A stretch of 64,000 bases of DNA, taken from Pyrenophora tritici-repentis (taxonomy: Eukaryota > Ascomycota > Dothideomycetes > Pleosporales > Pleosporaceae). The stretch covers positions 62,001-126,000 of the forward strand of contig NC_089397.1 in assembly GCF_003171515.1 (NCBI RefSeq), read 5' to 3'. Both the position numbers and the translations under genes were made by a program. How positions within the stretch are numbered: position 1 is the stretch's first letter; each line of letters opens with the position of its first letter. The notes under the pieces are model-generated. The model was not told the origin of the DNA. It worked only from the letters and a program-made list of their open reading frames with translations, and ran no database searches. Below, one piece after another: positions 8,916-21,650 of the stretch.

Positions 8916-11225
8916 ATGGACAGCGTCAATGTCTCCGAATTGGTCGCCCGCCTCGGGGCGGAGGAGGAGTCGGTGCGGAAAATGGCCGTCTTCAAACTGC
9001 AAAATGCCATTGGCGACCCCTCTTTCGCCGACGTATTCATATACGAAGGCGGATTGCCAAAGCTCCGCTTCCTGGCGCTGCATTCCACGGGAAATACTCT
9101 GGCTTACTGCCTTACGTCGCTGGCACGCCTGCTGGAGTTGGACAAGGGATGGGACCATGTCACTGACGACCTTGTCGCGAGGGTAAGTTGGCCAGGGACT
9201 GCGACATACGAGCGACGCCATCTAACGGGTGAGTAATAGATTGTCGACCTCGTCGTCGCGCAGCCCCTAGTCAACGTCAATCGGGGCGCCATGTCAGTCC
9301 TCGCAGCCATTGTCGGTCACCCCTCGCGCAACTCGGCCTCTGGCGGCTCCCAATGCGGCTTCCAGCGCCTCAAGCCAGCTGTCGACTTGCAGTCGCAATT
9401 CCTGCCCGCCCTCGTTGAGAAGATCACATCGGCCGACCATGCGTTATGTGCAAACTCGCTCCAGCTTATCAACGCCCTTATGCGTGACGCCATTGCCAAT
9501 GATGCAGCTTTTGAGTGGCCCAAGTTCATAAAGCAGCTACAAGAGCTGGGCGTCATCAAAAGTGTATACGGTCTTATGCAGAGTTCAGCCGTTCAGGACC
9601 TGGCTATCCCTCTCTTGGAATTCCAGTCCCTTACCAAGATCTTGCTGCGAAAGTGGAGGGAGGAAAAGGTCGACTTGGAGAACCCCGACCACCGAAGGGC
9701 CATCCGTGGCCTGCACACGGCAAGCAACCCGGACAAGGCGGCGGCAGCGGACCCCCAGGGAAGCAAGAAACAGGACCCTACAAAGTGGAGGCGATTAGGC
9801 TTTGAGACCGAGTCGCCAGGCTGGGAGTTTGGTGCGACTGGCTTCCTAGGCCTCATGGACATTACCGACTTTGTCTACAAGAACGAAGATGGGTTTCAGA
9901 AGCTCCTGCTCGAGCAGTCGGCAGAATCACAGGAGAACCGATGCCCAATTGCTCGGGCAAGTCTTTCAGTAACCCAGACGCTATACGAGCACTTTGAGGT
10001 GGACAAGATTGACGACGTGGAAACTCATCAAGCCAACGACACGCGGGCCAACTTTGAGCGAGCCTTCAGACCCCTTTTGCTGCACTGGTCTCGGCTCCAC
10101 ACAAGCGGCCTTAATGCCTTTATCCGCCTGTGGAAGGCAGCGGGCGCGCAATTGGACGACTTTGAAAAGATTGAAGAACTGATAAGAATTCTGGTCGAGC
10201 AGGTCGTGGGCCAGGCCCCGCGCATGAAGGACGTCAAGGACGTTGAGGAGGAGCTAGCAGAGTTTGAGCTCAAGCGCCTCCGCGCGCTTCAGATGGAGGT
10301 TCTGGAACTGACGTATGAAGATGCGTGGGGCCAGCATCTCCGGTATGCACTTTCCTTCTCCTCGGCAATGCTGAACTAACCCGCTGCAGCCAAGTACGCG
10401 ACGAGCTCAATCACGAGGCGCTGCAGTTTGTCAAAGAGCAGCGTATACGATGCCTACTGCAAGGCGCTTGGTTCCCAATGGGCCTGGATTACGGTTCAAG
10501 TGCGGGTCCAGTTACCAGCAAGACGCTTAATCGCTCTGTGCCATCGGCTTGGCGTTTTGTTCGATTGTCACACAACCGGAGGTATCTGCACTATGCTGAC
10601 TTTGACGACAAGACGGCGACGGAGCCGCGGCTAGACGCACTGCAAGAGAAGAGTAAGTGACGCGTTGCCCATGACCAATAGGTCTGTGTTACCGCCGTGG
10701 CTGACGCACGTTAATAGTCGATCTGTCCATCGTCTCCTCAGTTGTGAGCAATGTCTCGGCGTCGGCCCCGTCAACCTCATCGTCTGATACCACGCTCAGA
10801 ACACTGCCAGGCCACGAGCGCGTGTCTACGTCGACCAAGATTACCATCCACGGCTATCTGCCGTCGTCTAATCATTCACGACAGACGTCAAGCGGCTCAG
10901 GTGCAGGGCGCAAGGAGTCTGTCTTGCTGCATCTGCACCCCCAAAGCCATACCCTAGCTTCCGAGTGGCTTGACGGACTGCTGATGCTGCTCAACCAACA
11001 ACCAATTACGGCCGACACCAACAAGTTGATCACATTTATAGGCGGCTACGGGCTCAAAATACGGCTGCTGAATGTGCGATACGAAGAGGTCGGACTGGAA
11101 GAGCCGGTTCTCCCGAGCCGCGAAGGGCTGGACGATGAATATTACTGTAAGTGCAGTCGGTGCCGGACACACGGACTATTACTGACATGGCATCTGTACC
11201 CGCAGACGATATTGCCGGAGCTTGA
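8916..11225 (+). CDS. LMO1: ELMO/CED-12 domain protein with PH domain (Lmo1-like)
   Basis: Partner of a DOCK-type Rho/Rac exchange factor; yeast Lmo1 acts with Dck1 upstream of Rho5. Five exons are 8916-9182, 9240-10342, 10390-10652, 10718-11146 and 11206-11225, giving 693 aa. The introns are 57, 47, 65 and 59 nt, with strong GTAAGT or GTATGC donors and CTAAC/CTGAC branch sites. The N-terminal 200 residues look like an armadillo-type helical repeat (KMAVFKLQNAIGD, LAYCLTSLARLLE). The ELMO core contains FGATGFLGLMDITDFVYKN. The C-terminal half contains a PH-like domain (ITIHGYLPS, then ESVLLHLHPQSHTLASEWLDGL split by a charged loop) and ends after a tiny 20-nt exon. The family call is firm; the gene symbol follows the yeast homologue. 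The role in polarity, mitophagy or growth is inferred. Confidence 0.85.
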
Positions 11226-12722
11226 GCAAGCACGACATGCTTAATTACAGAAGAACGGGTGTTGACAAGTATCGATCTGCAAAGCCAATGGAAATTTGGA
11301 ATGGGTCGGCCAGAAGCTAAAGTGTATAGTGTGTTGTGTTGGGTAGGCTAAGAGGAGAGGCTCCGAGAGGCTAAACTTGGAAGCTAAACTTGGCTGACGC
11401 GCGAACCATACGTTGGCGGGGTAGAGGGCGATGGGCTGTTAGAGTTTTGATGAATCATGTCGATGTTGACCCATATATTGGGGGAGATTGCATACATATG
11501 CATACAGCATAACTATACGGTAGTGGTAGGGGTTGTTGTTTTTGGTGGGGCCGGCAGAAGATACATGTTTGTTTGGGACGGGGGGCCGGCAGTGCGCTTC
11601 TCTTGAGATACCCTTGCTTGTACGTGTGTGCAATTCACGACAGCATTGTATAGCCAAATGAGCAATGTTTGTTTTCTTGTGAGCGGGTCCCCTGAGGCGT
11701 GCCGTGCATTTTGTGGTCAGCTCTGGCGTGGTTGCACAGCGCATGCTCGCAGCTTGCAGCCCACAGCCCACAGCCCACAGCCCACAGCTCGCGACGTGGT
11801 ACACGTGCGTGGTGGCCGTGAAGTGACGGCAGTGCAAGTGCGGTACAGAGTGGAATGTCATTGATGGTGAGTGAAGTGGGTGATGTTTAGTACATAGTGA
11901 CATGGTGACACGTCGGCGTATGGATCCGAGTGCTCGGCGAGCAATAACGCAATCACGCAAGAATTGTTCTGGAAATATGGAAAAATGGATATCGTGATCC
12001 ATGTACCGGGTAGCTGTGGCAATACGGTGTGTCGCACGCTAGCAGTCGTGGCGCCGCTGACGGTCTGTTCCTGGCGGCCACGGGCGTGAAACAGCGGACG
12101 GCAAGGTGGAGAGAAGCGGGGAGTTCGTAAGCCTGTGGGACCGCTGATGGCCTCGTCCGTGAGCTACCTAGGTGTAGGCATGACTCTGACTCTGCAGCTC
12201 TGCGTCCTTCCTTTCTGCCTGCACACACCCGCGGCGTATGTAGAACAGCCACGGTTCTACCAAGGCCCAGGTGCGAGGTCAAGAGCAGCCTGCGTCTCTG
12301 GCGGCGTCTTAGCTGCAGCCGCTGCAGTGACATGCCGTGAACGAATATGCACCCGCCGCAGGTGCTGCGTAAGGTCCTCGGCGCCAGCACTGCACTGCGT
12401 TTCTGTTGTTCATGTCATAGCTATCCGATCTGCTGTTTTTTGTTGTCATCCGTCGTCAGGTTGGGTTGTACGTAGTCCATGTACATAATTCCTTCTTCCT
12501 TCATTCTTCGCTTCAACCTTCAAGCTTCTTCGGACCTTTGCCTGTTGGTACGTCGGATAACCTTCCGGTCGATCATCAAAAAGAAACGCCCGCATTCACC
12601 GTCGCCGTCGCCTACAACGGGCTCGACGCACACCCTGGCCACGGCGTGTTGGCCGCCTTCATTGTCGAGCTCACGAGCTCCGTGCCCTCGAATACGGAAA
12701 TACCGAGCCGGCCGTGGTGACC
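11226..12722. other. Intergenic with short 7-bp tandem repeat
   Basis: This is 3' UTR of the ELMO gene followed by the promoter and 5' UTR of the next gene. Four copies of CCACAGC lie at 11761-11788. The CT-rich TTCCTTCTTCCTTCATTC block near 12487 looks like a fungal transcription-start region. The minus-strand open frame at 11439-12002 and the one at 12135-12488 show no domain or splice logic and are not called as genes. Confidence 0.4.
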
Positions 12723-14379
12723 ATGAAGAGCAAAGCCAGAGGCACTATTCTGCCTCTCCAGCAGGCCGAATTCGACGCCCTGCCCTATTCGGTCCAGTGA
12801 GTTTCTCGACCATGCTTCTGATTTGTCCGGGCGCGTGATAGGGGTGCGTTGGTCGCGTGCATACACCGAACACCCCACCAAAGACGTCGTGTACCTTGCA
12901 GTAGAATGAGGCAGGATTATCAATTTATGCCATGCCATTGCTGACCCGTGCCGTTGCAGGAGAAAGTACTTTTCATCCCTGGAGCGTCTGCAGATCCAAC
13001 AGCAGTCGGTTGAAGAGCGTGGCGAGCCTACATCAGGCCGCTCGTCCCAGGCCAGCAGCTCCTCCAAACCCCACCGCCCACAGCTGTCTCTCGGCACCGG
13101 ACGACGCAAACGCAAACCAGACAAGGCCCTCCAACATCACGACACTTTCCAAGTCGATCTCGACTTCTATCTGGCCCTGCCCGAAAAGGTCCGCAAACAG
13201 CACTTTTCTCGCGAGGAAGAGCAGGTGCTGCTGCAGCGCTCGCGCCATACCACCGACCAAGAATCTGAGTGGGCACAGCAACGCTTCGACGACTTCCACT
13301 TTGACTTTTCCGAGACTGCCGCCATCGACGTTCCAGAGCGCGGTCGCTCACGTAGCCGCTCATCTGCCTCATCTGCCTCATCTGCCATCAGTCCATCTCG
13401 TACTCCCTTCGCATTCGGCCCATCTGCGGACGACCAGGACAGGCCTAGTAATTCGTTATATCTCGACATGATGGGCACTCCTATCTTCACACGGAGAGAA
13501 ACCGCACCCACCGACGTGAGAAGGACAATGTCTCTTACTACTAATCCACTGCGTCACGGGACTTCTGCTTCCCTCACCATGGCAGACATCCCCCCACCTT
13601 CCACGGCAATCGCTGAACGTCACCAACGTGCTCATTCGTCCTCACTGTCGGCCCGCAGAATGTCACACACACCCACTCCCGTCTTCGACCCAGAAGCCAC
13701 CTACTACCAGGACCCAGAGGCGCGGAAGAAGCTACGCATGTACCTTGCATCACCGCAGAAGTTTGACGAAGCCATCGAATTCGGCTTCCCATCGACACCA
13801 GGAAACGACAACGTGACACCGCATTACCAGCTTCCCCATATCGTCAGCCATGCCCGGAAGTTCAGTCGGGACATGCATACATTTCTGCGAGATGGCCACC
13901 TCTCCTTCTTTGAAGATACGAGCAACGACAATCAGGGCCTCGAGTCAGACGACGACTCAGTAGCGGATGTCAACTCGCCCGCCACACCCTCCAGCACCAA
14001 CCTATCATTTCGCCTGCACTCGCGCCAATTCTCAAATCGCAAGTACTCTGTCGAATCACCTGCGCCGTCGCCCATTTCGGCCAATGGCCAGCTCAATCGC
14101 GAAATGACGCTCCGGATGACGCTTACACGGCCCGATCTGCGAGCTGACGAGGATCAATTATACGGGTGGCAAGCCTCATCCTCCTCGTCACATTCAGCCT
14201 CTCCATCCTCCAGCACGAAAGCGGCAATTCCCGCCCCCAAGGACGACCCCTTGGCGCTTGAAGACCTCGTCTTTTCAGACGACATGACAGGTACCAAGGG
14301 CGCTTTTTATATCAAACCTAAACCACGCGGTAACCTTGTCACTCGCATGCTGAAGCGAGCTAGTCTCAAGAGTCGTTGA
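12723..14379 (+). CDS. Serine-rich conserved fungal protein, unknown function
   Basis: Two exons: 12723-12796, then a 163-nt intron (12797-12959, GTGAGT..TTGCAG), then 12960-14379, giving 497 aa. The joined start reads MKSKARGTILPLQQAEFDAL then PYSVQRKYFSSLERL, an amphipathic helical segment. Next comes a basic stretch (GTGRRKRKP) and a second conserved-looking block (FQVDLDFYLALPEKVRKQHFS). The middle 300 residues are Ser/Thr/Pro-rich with RGRSRSRSSASSASS and several SP sites, suggesting a disordered phosphorylated protein. The last 25 residues are conserved-looking and basic (FYIKPKPRGNLVTRMLKRAS). There is no membrane segment or signal peptide. I cannot name a family. The short 5' exon is supported by frame continuity and a good ATG context (GTGACCATGA). 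Confidence 0.75.
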
Positions 14380-17300
14380 GGTCAATTTTTTTTTCAACTT
14401 CACTTTCTCTTCTCAAACAAACAACACACGTATACGGACTCAGACTCAAACATAACGTTTGCCACTAAGCGCTATCGGCATCGGCAAGCTGGGGGGGTTT
14501 GACAATGACATGACATGACATGCGACACACGCCTAGGCCTTAGCTAGCGGGAACCTAGCCTCGTTTTTCCCTCATTTTACTCTTCCTTCTCTACTGCCGA
14601 GCCTGCTACTGTTGCAGCTATGGGCTCCGCAACCCCATACCCTGGACTCGAGAAACCCCAAGATTTATTCGAAATAATTCGCCGGTTGTTATTTTTCCCA
14701 ATTTTACTTCTAACGTGTAATTTTTTGGTTTCCCGAGGCTTTCTTTCTTGTTGGCCTCGGGTAAGAGAGAAAAGACGGGCTTGTTTGTGGGGTTTATGTT
14801 GTTGTTGATGATGTTGGTTTGCAGCGATTCAGCGAGCGCGGCATACATATTTTCTTTTTCTTTCCCTTCTTCCTTCTCTGTCCCACTTTCAACTTCCTCT
14901 AGTTTCACCCACTTCTCCCTTGCATTTCCCATACGAAAACGGCCAGCATGGTTTACAAGGAGCGGAATTTCGCACACGTAGGTTAAGATTTCACGATGGC
15001 CACGCATGCACGCACGCAACGAGCAAAGGAGGAAACACGAACGAAGAACAAGAACGCATTTCTAATGCAGCATGGTGCATGAACACTAAAATGAGGCGTT
15101 TATTTCCCTGATTCAACTTTTTCTTCTTTTTTTTTACCTAGTTCCTTGCCTACCTGGCATTATCTGTCCTCGGACTTTTTTTAGTTTACGAGATGAGACT
15201 GTGGTGGGGCTGCTGGGCTGCATCAAGACGTTGTTTACGCCCAGCGCCCCGCTCCGCCACGCCTAGGTTCGGGCGGATTATTACATAGAATCCTTTTTTT
15301 TGCTTTTTTTCGTCGTCGTTACAATTTCAATTCCTCTCTCAAGAATGATACCCACCCAGCGCAGCACGCAATACAAGAACAACACACAGATTGGTTTCTT
15401 GCGTAGTTTGCGCTTTTGCCTACCTTACGTTCGCTTAGACGTTTATTTCCAAGATAAAAATAAAAATTGGTATACTATTACTTGTGTTTGCTTGCTTGGT
15501 TAATGGTTGCTATTTGTGGTGTCTGCTTAGTGTGATGAGCAGTTCATGCGTGCAGTGCGTTGGTGGGGTTAGTTGGTATGACATGACCAGGTGGAGAGGA
15601 GGCGCGTGCTTTCTTATACCCCCCTCCCCCCCTCCCCCCTTGGCCTCTGATTACAATTACGGGATGTAGCCATGGGTGGGGAATTCGTTTTCATTTGTCT
15701 TCCCCTCATTTTACGTAGCTTACCTAGGTTCTTCTCGCCTTGTTATGCCCACATCCAACCTACATACCTACCCACCTCCTCGCCCCATCCCCTCTGTCTC
15801 ACATAAACCCCCCCTCCATCCCCACAGCAAGCCAAGCCAAGCCAACTTCCCCCTCCTCGCTCGTTTCGCTCAACGTTACAAGTCACAAAAACTAACCCGG
15901 TGCAAACGGGGCTAACCTGGCAGCGGTCTATATGAGCATAGCAGGGGTGAGAGGTATAGGACAAGGATGGGACTGCGTGGAAAAGCTTGGTGTATACTAC
16001 ACGTTTACTAATGTGAAGAAGGCTGATGTGGGTTAGCGTACAAGAAGGGGGGAGGGTACGTGGCGGGGTTTGATAGGATAGGAGGGAGGGGGAGGTAGGT
16101 AGGTAGGTAGGTAGGTAGGTAGGTAGGTAGGTGGAGTTTGATGAGGGTAGTAGTAACGGGTGGGTGGGTGGTTGTGGTGAGAGAGTTTAGGGAGGTTGAT
16201 ACCGGGGGTTTGTTTTGTCTAGAGTTAGGGTTTTACTCCAAGTACATCGTTGTGGTGGGTGTTGATGGTGGTGAATACTGCGGTTGTAGATAGTGTTGTG
16301 GAACGTGACACCAACTACAAGGTAACATGCACAATACTGTAGAACGCGCGACACCATGAGATAACACCGCTTTCTTAGAATTTCCGAGAAGCTTAGTGTA
16401 GTATGCGCGTTCGTTCTATAGGTCACGGAGTCGTGCTAAGTTAATTGAGTGTTTGTTGTGAAGGGTAGATATGGTTTCTAGGATAAGCTGCGTTAGCTAC
16501 GGTTTGAGAAGTTTGAGTGTTTTTGCCAAGTGTAGAGAGAGTGGAGTTACTACTATTGTGTCTATAACCAGCCCTAACTGATCTCAAAATGAGCATGCAT
16601 GCTATTCTTTTCCCCTAAAGGGACTGTGTTAGGGCGGTATCGTATACGATAGATTACATCGATTATAATATATATCCTTGGCTCGATTACAAATTCTGAA
16701 GAGGTAGCTGTATTAAGGTTTTCGATCTTATTTGCCTCTTTATAGTTCTGAGGGTATTTTTTGGCGTCGTGTTGATGGGTGTAAGGGTAGGTGTAAGGTA
16801 TACGCTGTCTATAATCATGATATAAGTGAGGCGAAGGCGTGAACAAATCTGTAGGTATCTCACATTGTCTCGAGATGTTAGTGTACTCTGTTTTCCAAGG
16901 GCGGCGGTATGAGATTTTTATTTTCATGTTGCTATTATTGCTGCTGCTACTGGCTGCTATATTCTCGGAGTCTTGTTGTGTGGGGAGGCTATGAGAGAAT
17001 TTCCAGTCATCGCATCGCGATCGCAGTACTTTCTCACGTGTTTACAAATCTTACTCCCATGTTCTGATTTGTAGACGGGTTGTCGATGTTGATGTCAGAT
17101 GATTACAAACGCACAGATCATGCCGGGTGCGGCAGCTCTTTCTCCTTACTATGAGACTAAAATACAACATTGTTCTACTCGGCGTTCAAACTGCCGATAG
17201 CGACGTTTGTGTTGCATTTCTACACCGCATTGTAAGCTCGCTGTACCTGCATGTCGTATCTGCATGTACAAACAATGCACCGTTATCGGACTAGTCAAGT

Positions 17301-17490
17301 TCGTATAGCTAGCACATCGGATGGCTTCACCCTACGATGACGATGACACCAATACCAGAGCCTCGTATGCATTACTGCCACGTTGATCTCGGTCTCGGTT
17401 CTTCCCCCCCTTCCTATTCGCATAAATGGTGACTTGTTCGTCCTCTTCGACGTTCTTACCACCACCAACCAAACTCCCACTCGAGCCAAG
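14380..17490. other. Gene-poor 3.1-kb intergenic stretch
   Basis: Low-complexity, T-rich and C-rich blocks alternate (poly-C/T near 15617-15640, poly-T near 15294-15310). A perfect (AGGT)10 array is at 16093-16132. The minus-strand open frame 14618-15019 is Lys/Glu-rich and has no recognisable motif. I see no supported gene, RNA gene or transposon. Confidence 0.4.
16093..16132. repeat. (AGGT)10 microsatellite
   Basis: Ten perfect tandem AGGT units lie in intergenic DNA. They are likely to be length-polymorphic. Confidence 0.9.
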
Positions 17491-18171
17491 ATGAAGCTTA
17501 CTATGAGCCCTTCTCAAACCCTTTCCCGTATCTCCCTGATGCTTCTTGCCACAAACTCAGCCCTAGCAGCAAATGGACACGGGCCTAAAGGGCCTAATGA
17601 CACACCAGGTTACGGTACCGTACCTATTTCCACTTAACAATTCAACAAAACATACACATGCTCTCTTTCTCTCTCACTCAATTTACTTTTAGATTAATAC
17701 AGCTGACAAAACTTCTTTGTATATGACAGGTTACGGTTGCTGTGAGACGACAGCATTAGTACCCAGCGATACACCAGACCTAGCAATTTGGTGTGCAAGC
17801 CTTGAGCGGCCTTATGCGAGCACTACGTGGGAAATTAAATGTGTGAGTAGGAATTCGGCCACCTTTTTTTCTCGCTTCCTCTGCTTTCAGTGGTTTACCC
17901 CCGCGCAATCATGTGTCTAGCGTTGAGAGAGAGAGAGAGAGAGAGTAGGAGCGATACATGAACATACCAATCAACTAACTTGAATATATAGTGCGCAGAC
18001 GTCGTGCCTCCCGAGAGCACCTGTCCTAATCCTCAATTCCCGAAGTTCAATCAAGTCGTCTATACCTATTCTGGGCGGTCCAAGTTGAAAAGTGGTGGTC
18101 ACCACCGTACAGATTGCACTACTCGGGGAGGGGCGCGCGGATGGAGGGCCTGTGCAGTATCTACCGGGTAG
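17491..18171 (+). CDS. Small secreted eight-cysteine protein (candidate)
   Basis: Three exons: 17491-17608, 17730-17842 and 17992-18171, giving 136 aa. The introns are 121 nt (17609-17729) and 149 nt (17843-17991). The second has a consensus GTGAGT donor; the first has a weaker GTTACG donor, and its borders are chosen because GGTTACGG occurs at both junctions and the frame continues (NDTPG-YGCCETT). A signal peptide is clear (MKLTMSPSQTLSRISLMLLA, cut near residue 27). The mature chain of about 109 residues has eight cysteines arranged CC..C..CC..C..C..C, in YGCCETT, IWCAS, IKCCADV, STCPN, TDCTT and RACAV. A GA dinucleotide run (17925-17945) lies in intron 2. Size, secretion and cysteine pattern resemble fungal effector-type or hydrophobin-like secreted proteins, but spacing fits no family I can name. 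Function unknown. Confidence 0.6.
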
Positions 18172-19471
18172 GGGGGCATTTGAGAAGTGTGTCGCTCATC
18201 TCTGGTCTTGTCATAGATTGAACAATGTACACGGTTGCCTCGTTTCTCATAAACGAGGTACGATGGAAGTGTACACCACAATCACGCTGAATCATCATAC
18301 ACAATACAATGATAATCTCAGGCTCTCTACGTGCTTAGGACATTTAATTTCAATCCTCCAAGAACTTTCCATAATCGTTTTCCTTTATAACATCGCATAG
18401 TGAAGCGAGTGAAATCTGGCTCGGCGTTGAGATTGTTCTAGTACCCAAACCATCCTTGTCCCAGCTTACCCCCAAACAAACACCCCGCTCTACAATTCCC
18501 AAGGATACTGTTTGGTAGTCCTAGACACTACGCTAAGACTACCATACCCTTCTCTAAATCTTAGCCCCCTTCCCTATCTTCCCCTAAACTCCTTGTCCGA
18601 CACCATACACTATACCTGAATTTTCGATTCTTGTGGTGGAACAGATGTGTTGTTACCCACTAAAATTAGATTACTATATCTTACATACACCTCTCTATCA
18701 AGAATCTGTATACGTCTACATGGTGAGACTCGCCACCACCCTCAACACTATTACCTCTTTCCCTTCCCCTTCCCCACGCCTACCCCTACCTACCCGCCTA
18801 TTCCAAATACACCCACCCCCTACCCCCTTAGTCCCCCGTACCAAACCACCCGCCACCCGCCACCCGCCGCACACTGACATCACCGACCCAAACTTCTCCT
18901 CCCCTCTCCCTCCTATCCTTATCCCCTCGCCCTACCCCATCCCCTCGCCCCCGCACCGCACCGCACCATACCACACGATCTACATAGCCTGCGAAACCAC
19001 TATTTTAGTCTAGCCGAGTGCGAGCGCTTGCGTCATAACCGCCACCACTGCCGAAACACTAGTGTACCAAGCTATCCATCTTCTTCTTCTTGTTCTTCTT
19101 CGCCGATTAAATTGAACGAGGGCCGTGCTTTGTAGTTTGGCTTGCGCACCAGTACCGGTTGTCAGGGTCCACGGTGTCTCGGAGGAGTGGATATGGGGAA
19201 GGGGGGGGAGCGCTGGGGCTAGTTAGTGGACTATATACGCGTGTTTGAGGCATATATATGTGATGTAACGTCACCTTTACTAGAGATGAATTGTAGTTTG
19301 TGAACTATGTAAAGGTTTTGGGTGTGATAGCTGGCTGTAGGGTAGTCTAAAAATATTGTCACCACACGTTACACCACCAGCACTTTAACATCTTGCAATC
19401 ATTTTCATTACTCGTGGGAGAATTTCTGTATTCATATTTCAGACGACCCAGCAAGTTAATTATTTCTTGCT
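18172..19471. other. Intergenic, pyrimidine-rich, no gene recognised
   Basis: A long C/T-rich block (about 18741-18990, with CACCCGC triplications) gives spurious Pro-rich open frames at 18633-19013. The right end holds the 3' UTR of CCT4. Nothing else is supportable. Confidence 0.4.
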
Positions 19472-21320
19472 CTACCTCGACAATGCAATGTCGTCGATTC
19501 GCAGAATCATCTTGACCGTCTCGGCCGCTAGCTCAATGGCACTGGTGCTCACCAGCAGTGGCTGCAGGACGTTCTCCTCACTAATGTCGTTCTTGACACC
19601 CCCGCTCTTGATGCTAATACCCGCATTCTTCTGCTCCTGTGCGTGCCTATGCCTCAGCTCAGTAACAACCTTGATGCTGTTGAGACCAGCGTTTTCGGCG
19701 AGCGTCGTTGGGATAACTTCCATGGCGTCGGCAAAGGCCTTCCAGCAAATGGACTCTGTACCAGATAGCTCACGAGCTTGGAGCGACAGTTGATGTGCGA
19801 TTTCAATCTCGGGGGCACCGCCACCGGCAAGAAGTGCCTTCTTCTTGACTAACGAACGGATGGCGCAGTGTGCGTCGTGGAGAGAGCGCTCAGTCTCGTC
19901 GAGAATGAGGTTGTTGGCGCCGCGGCAGACGATGGATACCGTGTTGACGACTGACTTGACACCTGATATCTTGACGTACCGAGCGCCTGATGCCTGCACT
20001 TCCTCGACAAGGTCTGCGGAACCGAGCTTGTCCTCTGTGAATGAGTCAATGTCGGCAATGGGTTTGCAACCAGTGCTCTGTTTTGCGTTAGCTCTGAATA
20101 TGGCATCTTCATTCAATACGCACCTTGCAGATGAACTCAATCTCGTCGCGCTCAATGTCCTTGATGACAAGGATCTTGAGTTTGGACAGGAAATGCAGAC
20201 TGAGGTCGTTGACTGCATCTCGCAGAATGGACTTTTGGATGAAGAGCACGTTGCACTTTGCTTTCTGGATCTTCTTGACCATGTTCAACAAATATGTCCG
20301 CTCCTCCTTGAGAATCTTGTCCATTTGCCTGTAGTCGTTGACAACAATCTGGTTCTCCATGTCTGGTTTCGGTGGGCTCAACTGGAATTGGATGAGACCT
20401 ATCCGCGCCTTCTCTTTCAGTGTAGGGCCACCAGCGCTCTTGACTACTGGCTGGTTGAGGACCAGACCATCAATCATCTCACTGTCTTCGATTGTGCCAC
20501 CCGACTTCTTAATCATTCGGATATTCTTCAGATCCACGTTGTCGGCCGTCTTGGGGTCAATGACCTTGAGTACCGAGTCTACAGCCATGATGGGCAGCTT
20601 GGGCTCGGAGGCGACGATCTTGGAGGAAAGGGCGGTGGTGGCGGTCTTGAGGAGTGTTTGCCTGTCGGTGAGGGAGATGGGGATGGCCATGTCGGTCAAT
20701 ATCCTTATCGCCTCTTGAGCGGCGCGCTGGAAAGCCTCTGAGATGACGGTGGGGTGGATGCCCTTGCCCAGTAACCGTTCAGCAGCACCCAACAGACTTC
20801 CAGCAATGACAACAACCGAAGTTGTACCATCTCCAGCCTCGATATCCTGGGCGTGTGCGAGATCGACGAGCATCTTTGCCGACGGGTGCATGACGCTCAT
20901 CTGGTTCAACATGGTGGCTCCGTCGTTTGTGATGATGGTTTGGCCTCTGCTGGTTTGGATCTGCGGGAAGTTAGACATGGACTATCCAAGGGCCTGCAAT
21001 TCACATACCATCTTGTCCATACCCTTTGGTCCCAAAGACTGCCAAAATGTTAATATTCATCCCTTCCCCGCACCTCGTCGTGGCACATACAGTTCGGATC
21101 GCATCTGCCACAGCTACACCATTTGAGTTAGCGAAACCCTCCAAGAAGCGACTACTAGCAATTCCTACCTCGTGCGGCAATGATGTTGGCGCTGCGAACA
21201 GCTCTGGGCTTCTCCTTGTCCTGCAATCCATGTTAGTCAATGTTTTCACAGCTTGTTATGAGGACGGCGGACCTTGAAGGCAGCGTTTCCGCTACCGCCG
21301 TTTGCAACTTGAGCAGCCAT
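19472..21320 (-). CDS. CCT4: T-complex protein 1 subunit delta (CCT4)
   Basis: Subunit of the cytosolic chaperonin TRiC/CCT, which folds actin, tubulin and WD-repeat proteins. Six exons on the minus strand: 21320-21273, 21220-21169, 21113-21091, 21038-21009, 20960-20124 and 20077-19472, giving 531 aa, the normal length. The four small 5' exons (48, 52, 23 and 30 nt) encode [20 protein letters not shown] and lead into [10 protein letters not shown]. The group II chaperonin ATP site is present ([12 protein letters not shown], then [13 protein letters not shown]), with [13 protein letters not shown] near the C-terminus. The delta assignment follows the overall match to yeast Cct4 in the apical region ([20 protein letters not shown]). 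It is divergent from RPT1 across 330 bp. PP2A-B (40475-42273) is a typical WD40 client class. Confidence 0.95.
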
Positions 21321-21650
21321 CTTGCGATTATAGAGAAGACAAGACTAAAAGAGGGGTATCGTGTTGTTTGGCGGGGAAGTTTTTGGTGCCTTGAACGCGA
21401 ACTGACAATATTTCGAGAACGCGATAGACTTAGCGCACTGACGATGGGCAAGCTCCGACTCGCCGGCCCATTGCCGCATCCCAGCTGCACCTTTGACTAC
21501 ACCACCATCACTATCACCGCCCGTACCCTGCCACTCACCCACACAGCATCTTCCGACTCTCGCTTCTACTTCGAGTCATTCCATTCTCATTCACATATCT
21601 AGTCCGGTTACCGTTCCAGCCACGCCACAGTCGCTGCGCCCGCCGCAAAC
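21321..21650. promoter_or_regulatory. Shared CCT4/RPT1 divergent promoter
   Basis: Only 330 bp separate the two start codons. I looked for the yeast proteasome element GGTGGCAAA and did not see it. CACCACCATCACTATCACC-type CT/CA-rich sequence precedes RPT1. Co-regulation of a chaperonin subunit and a proteasome ATPase is plausible but inferred from geometry only. Confidence 0.5.

Noticed and set aside
11439..12002. 187-codon minus-strand open frame
   Set aside because: Composition is Cys/His/Arg-rich without domains; it overlaps a CCACAGC tandem repeat and has no splice or start support.
14618..15019. 133-codon minus-strand frame
   Set aside because: Lys/Glu-rich runs come from TTC/CTT-rich DNA; no motif, signal peptide or exon structure.
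18633..19013. 126-codon Pro-rich frame
   Set aside because: Produced by a C/T-rich low-complexity block; no signal peptide and no regular repeat of protein character.
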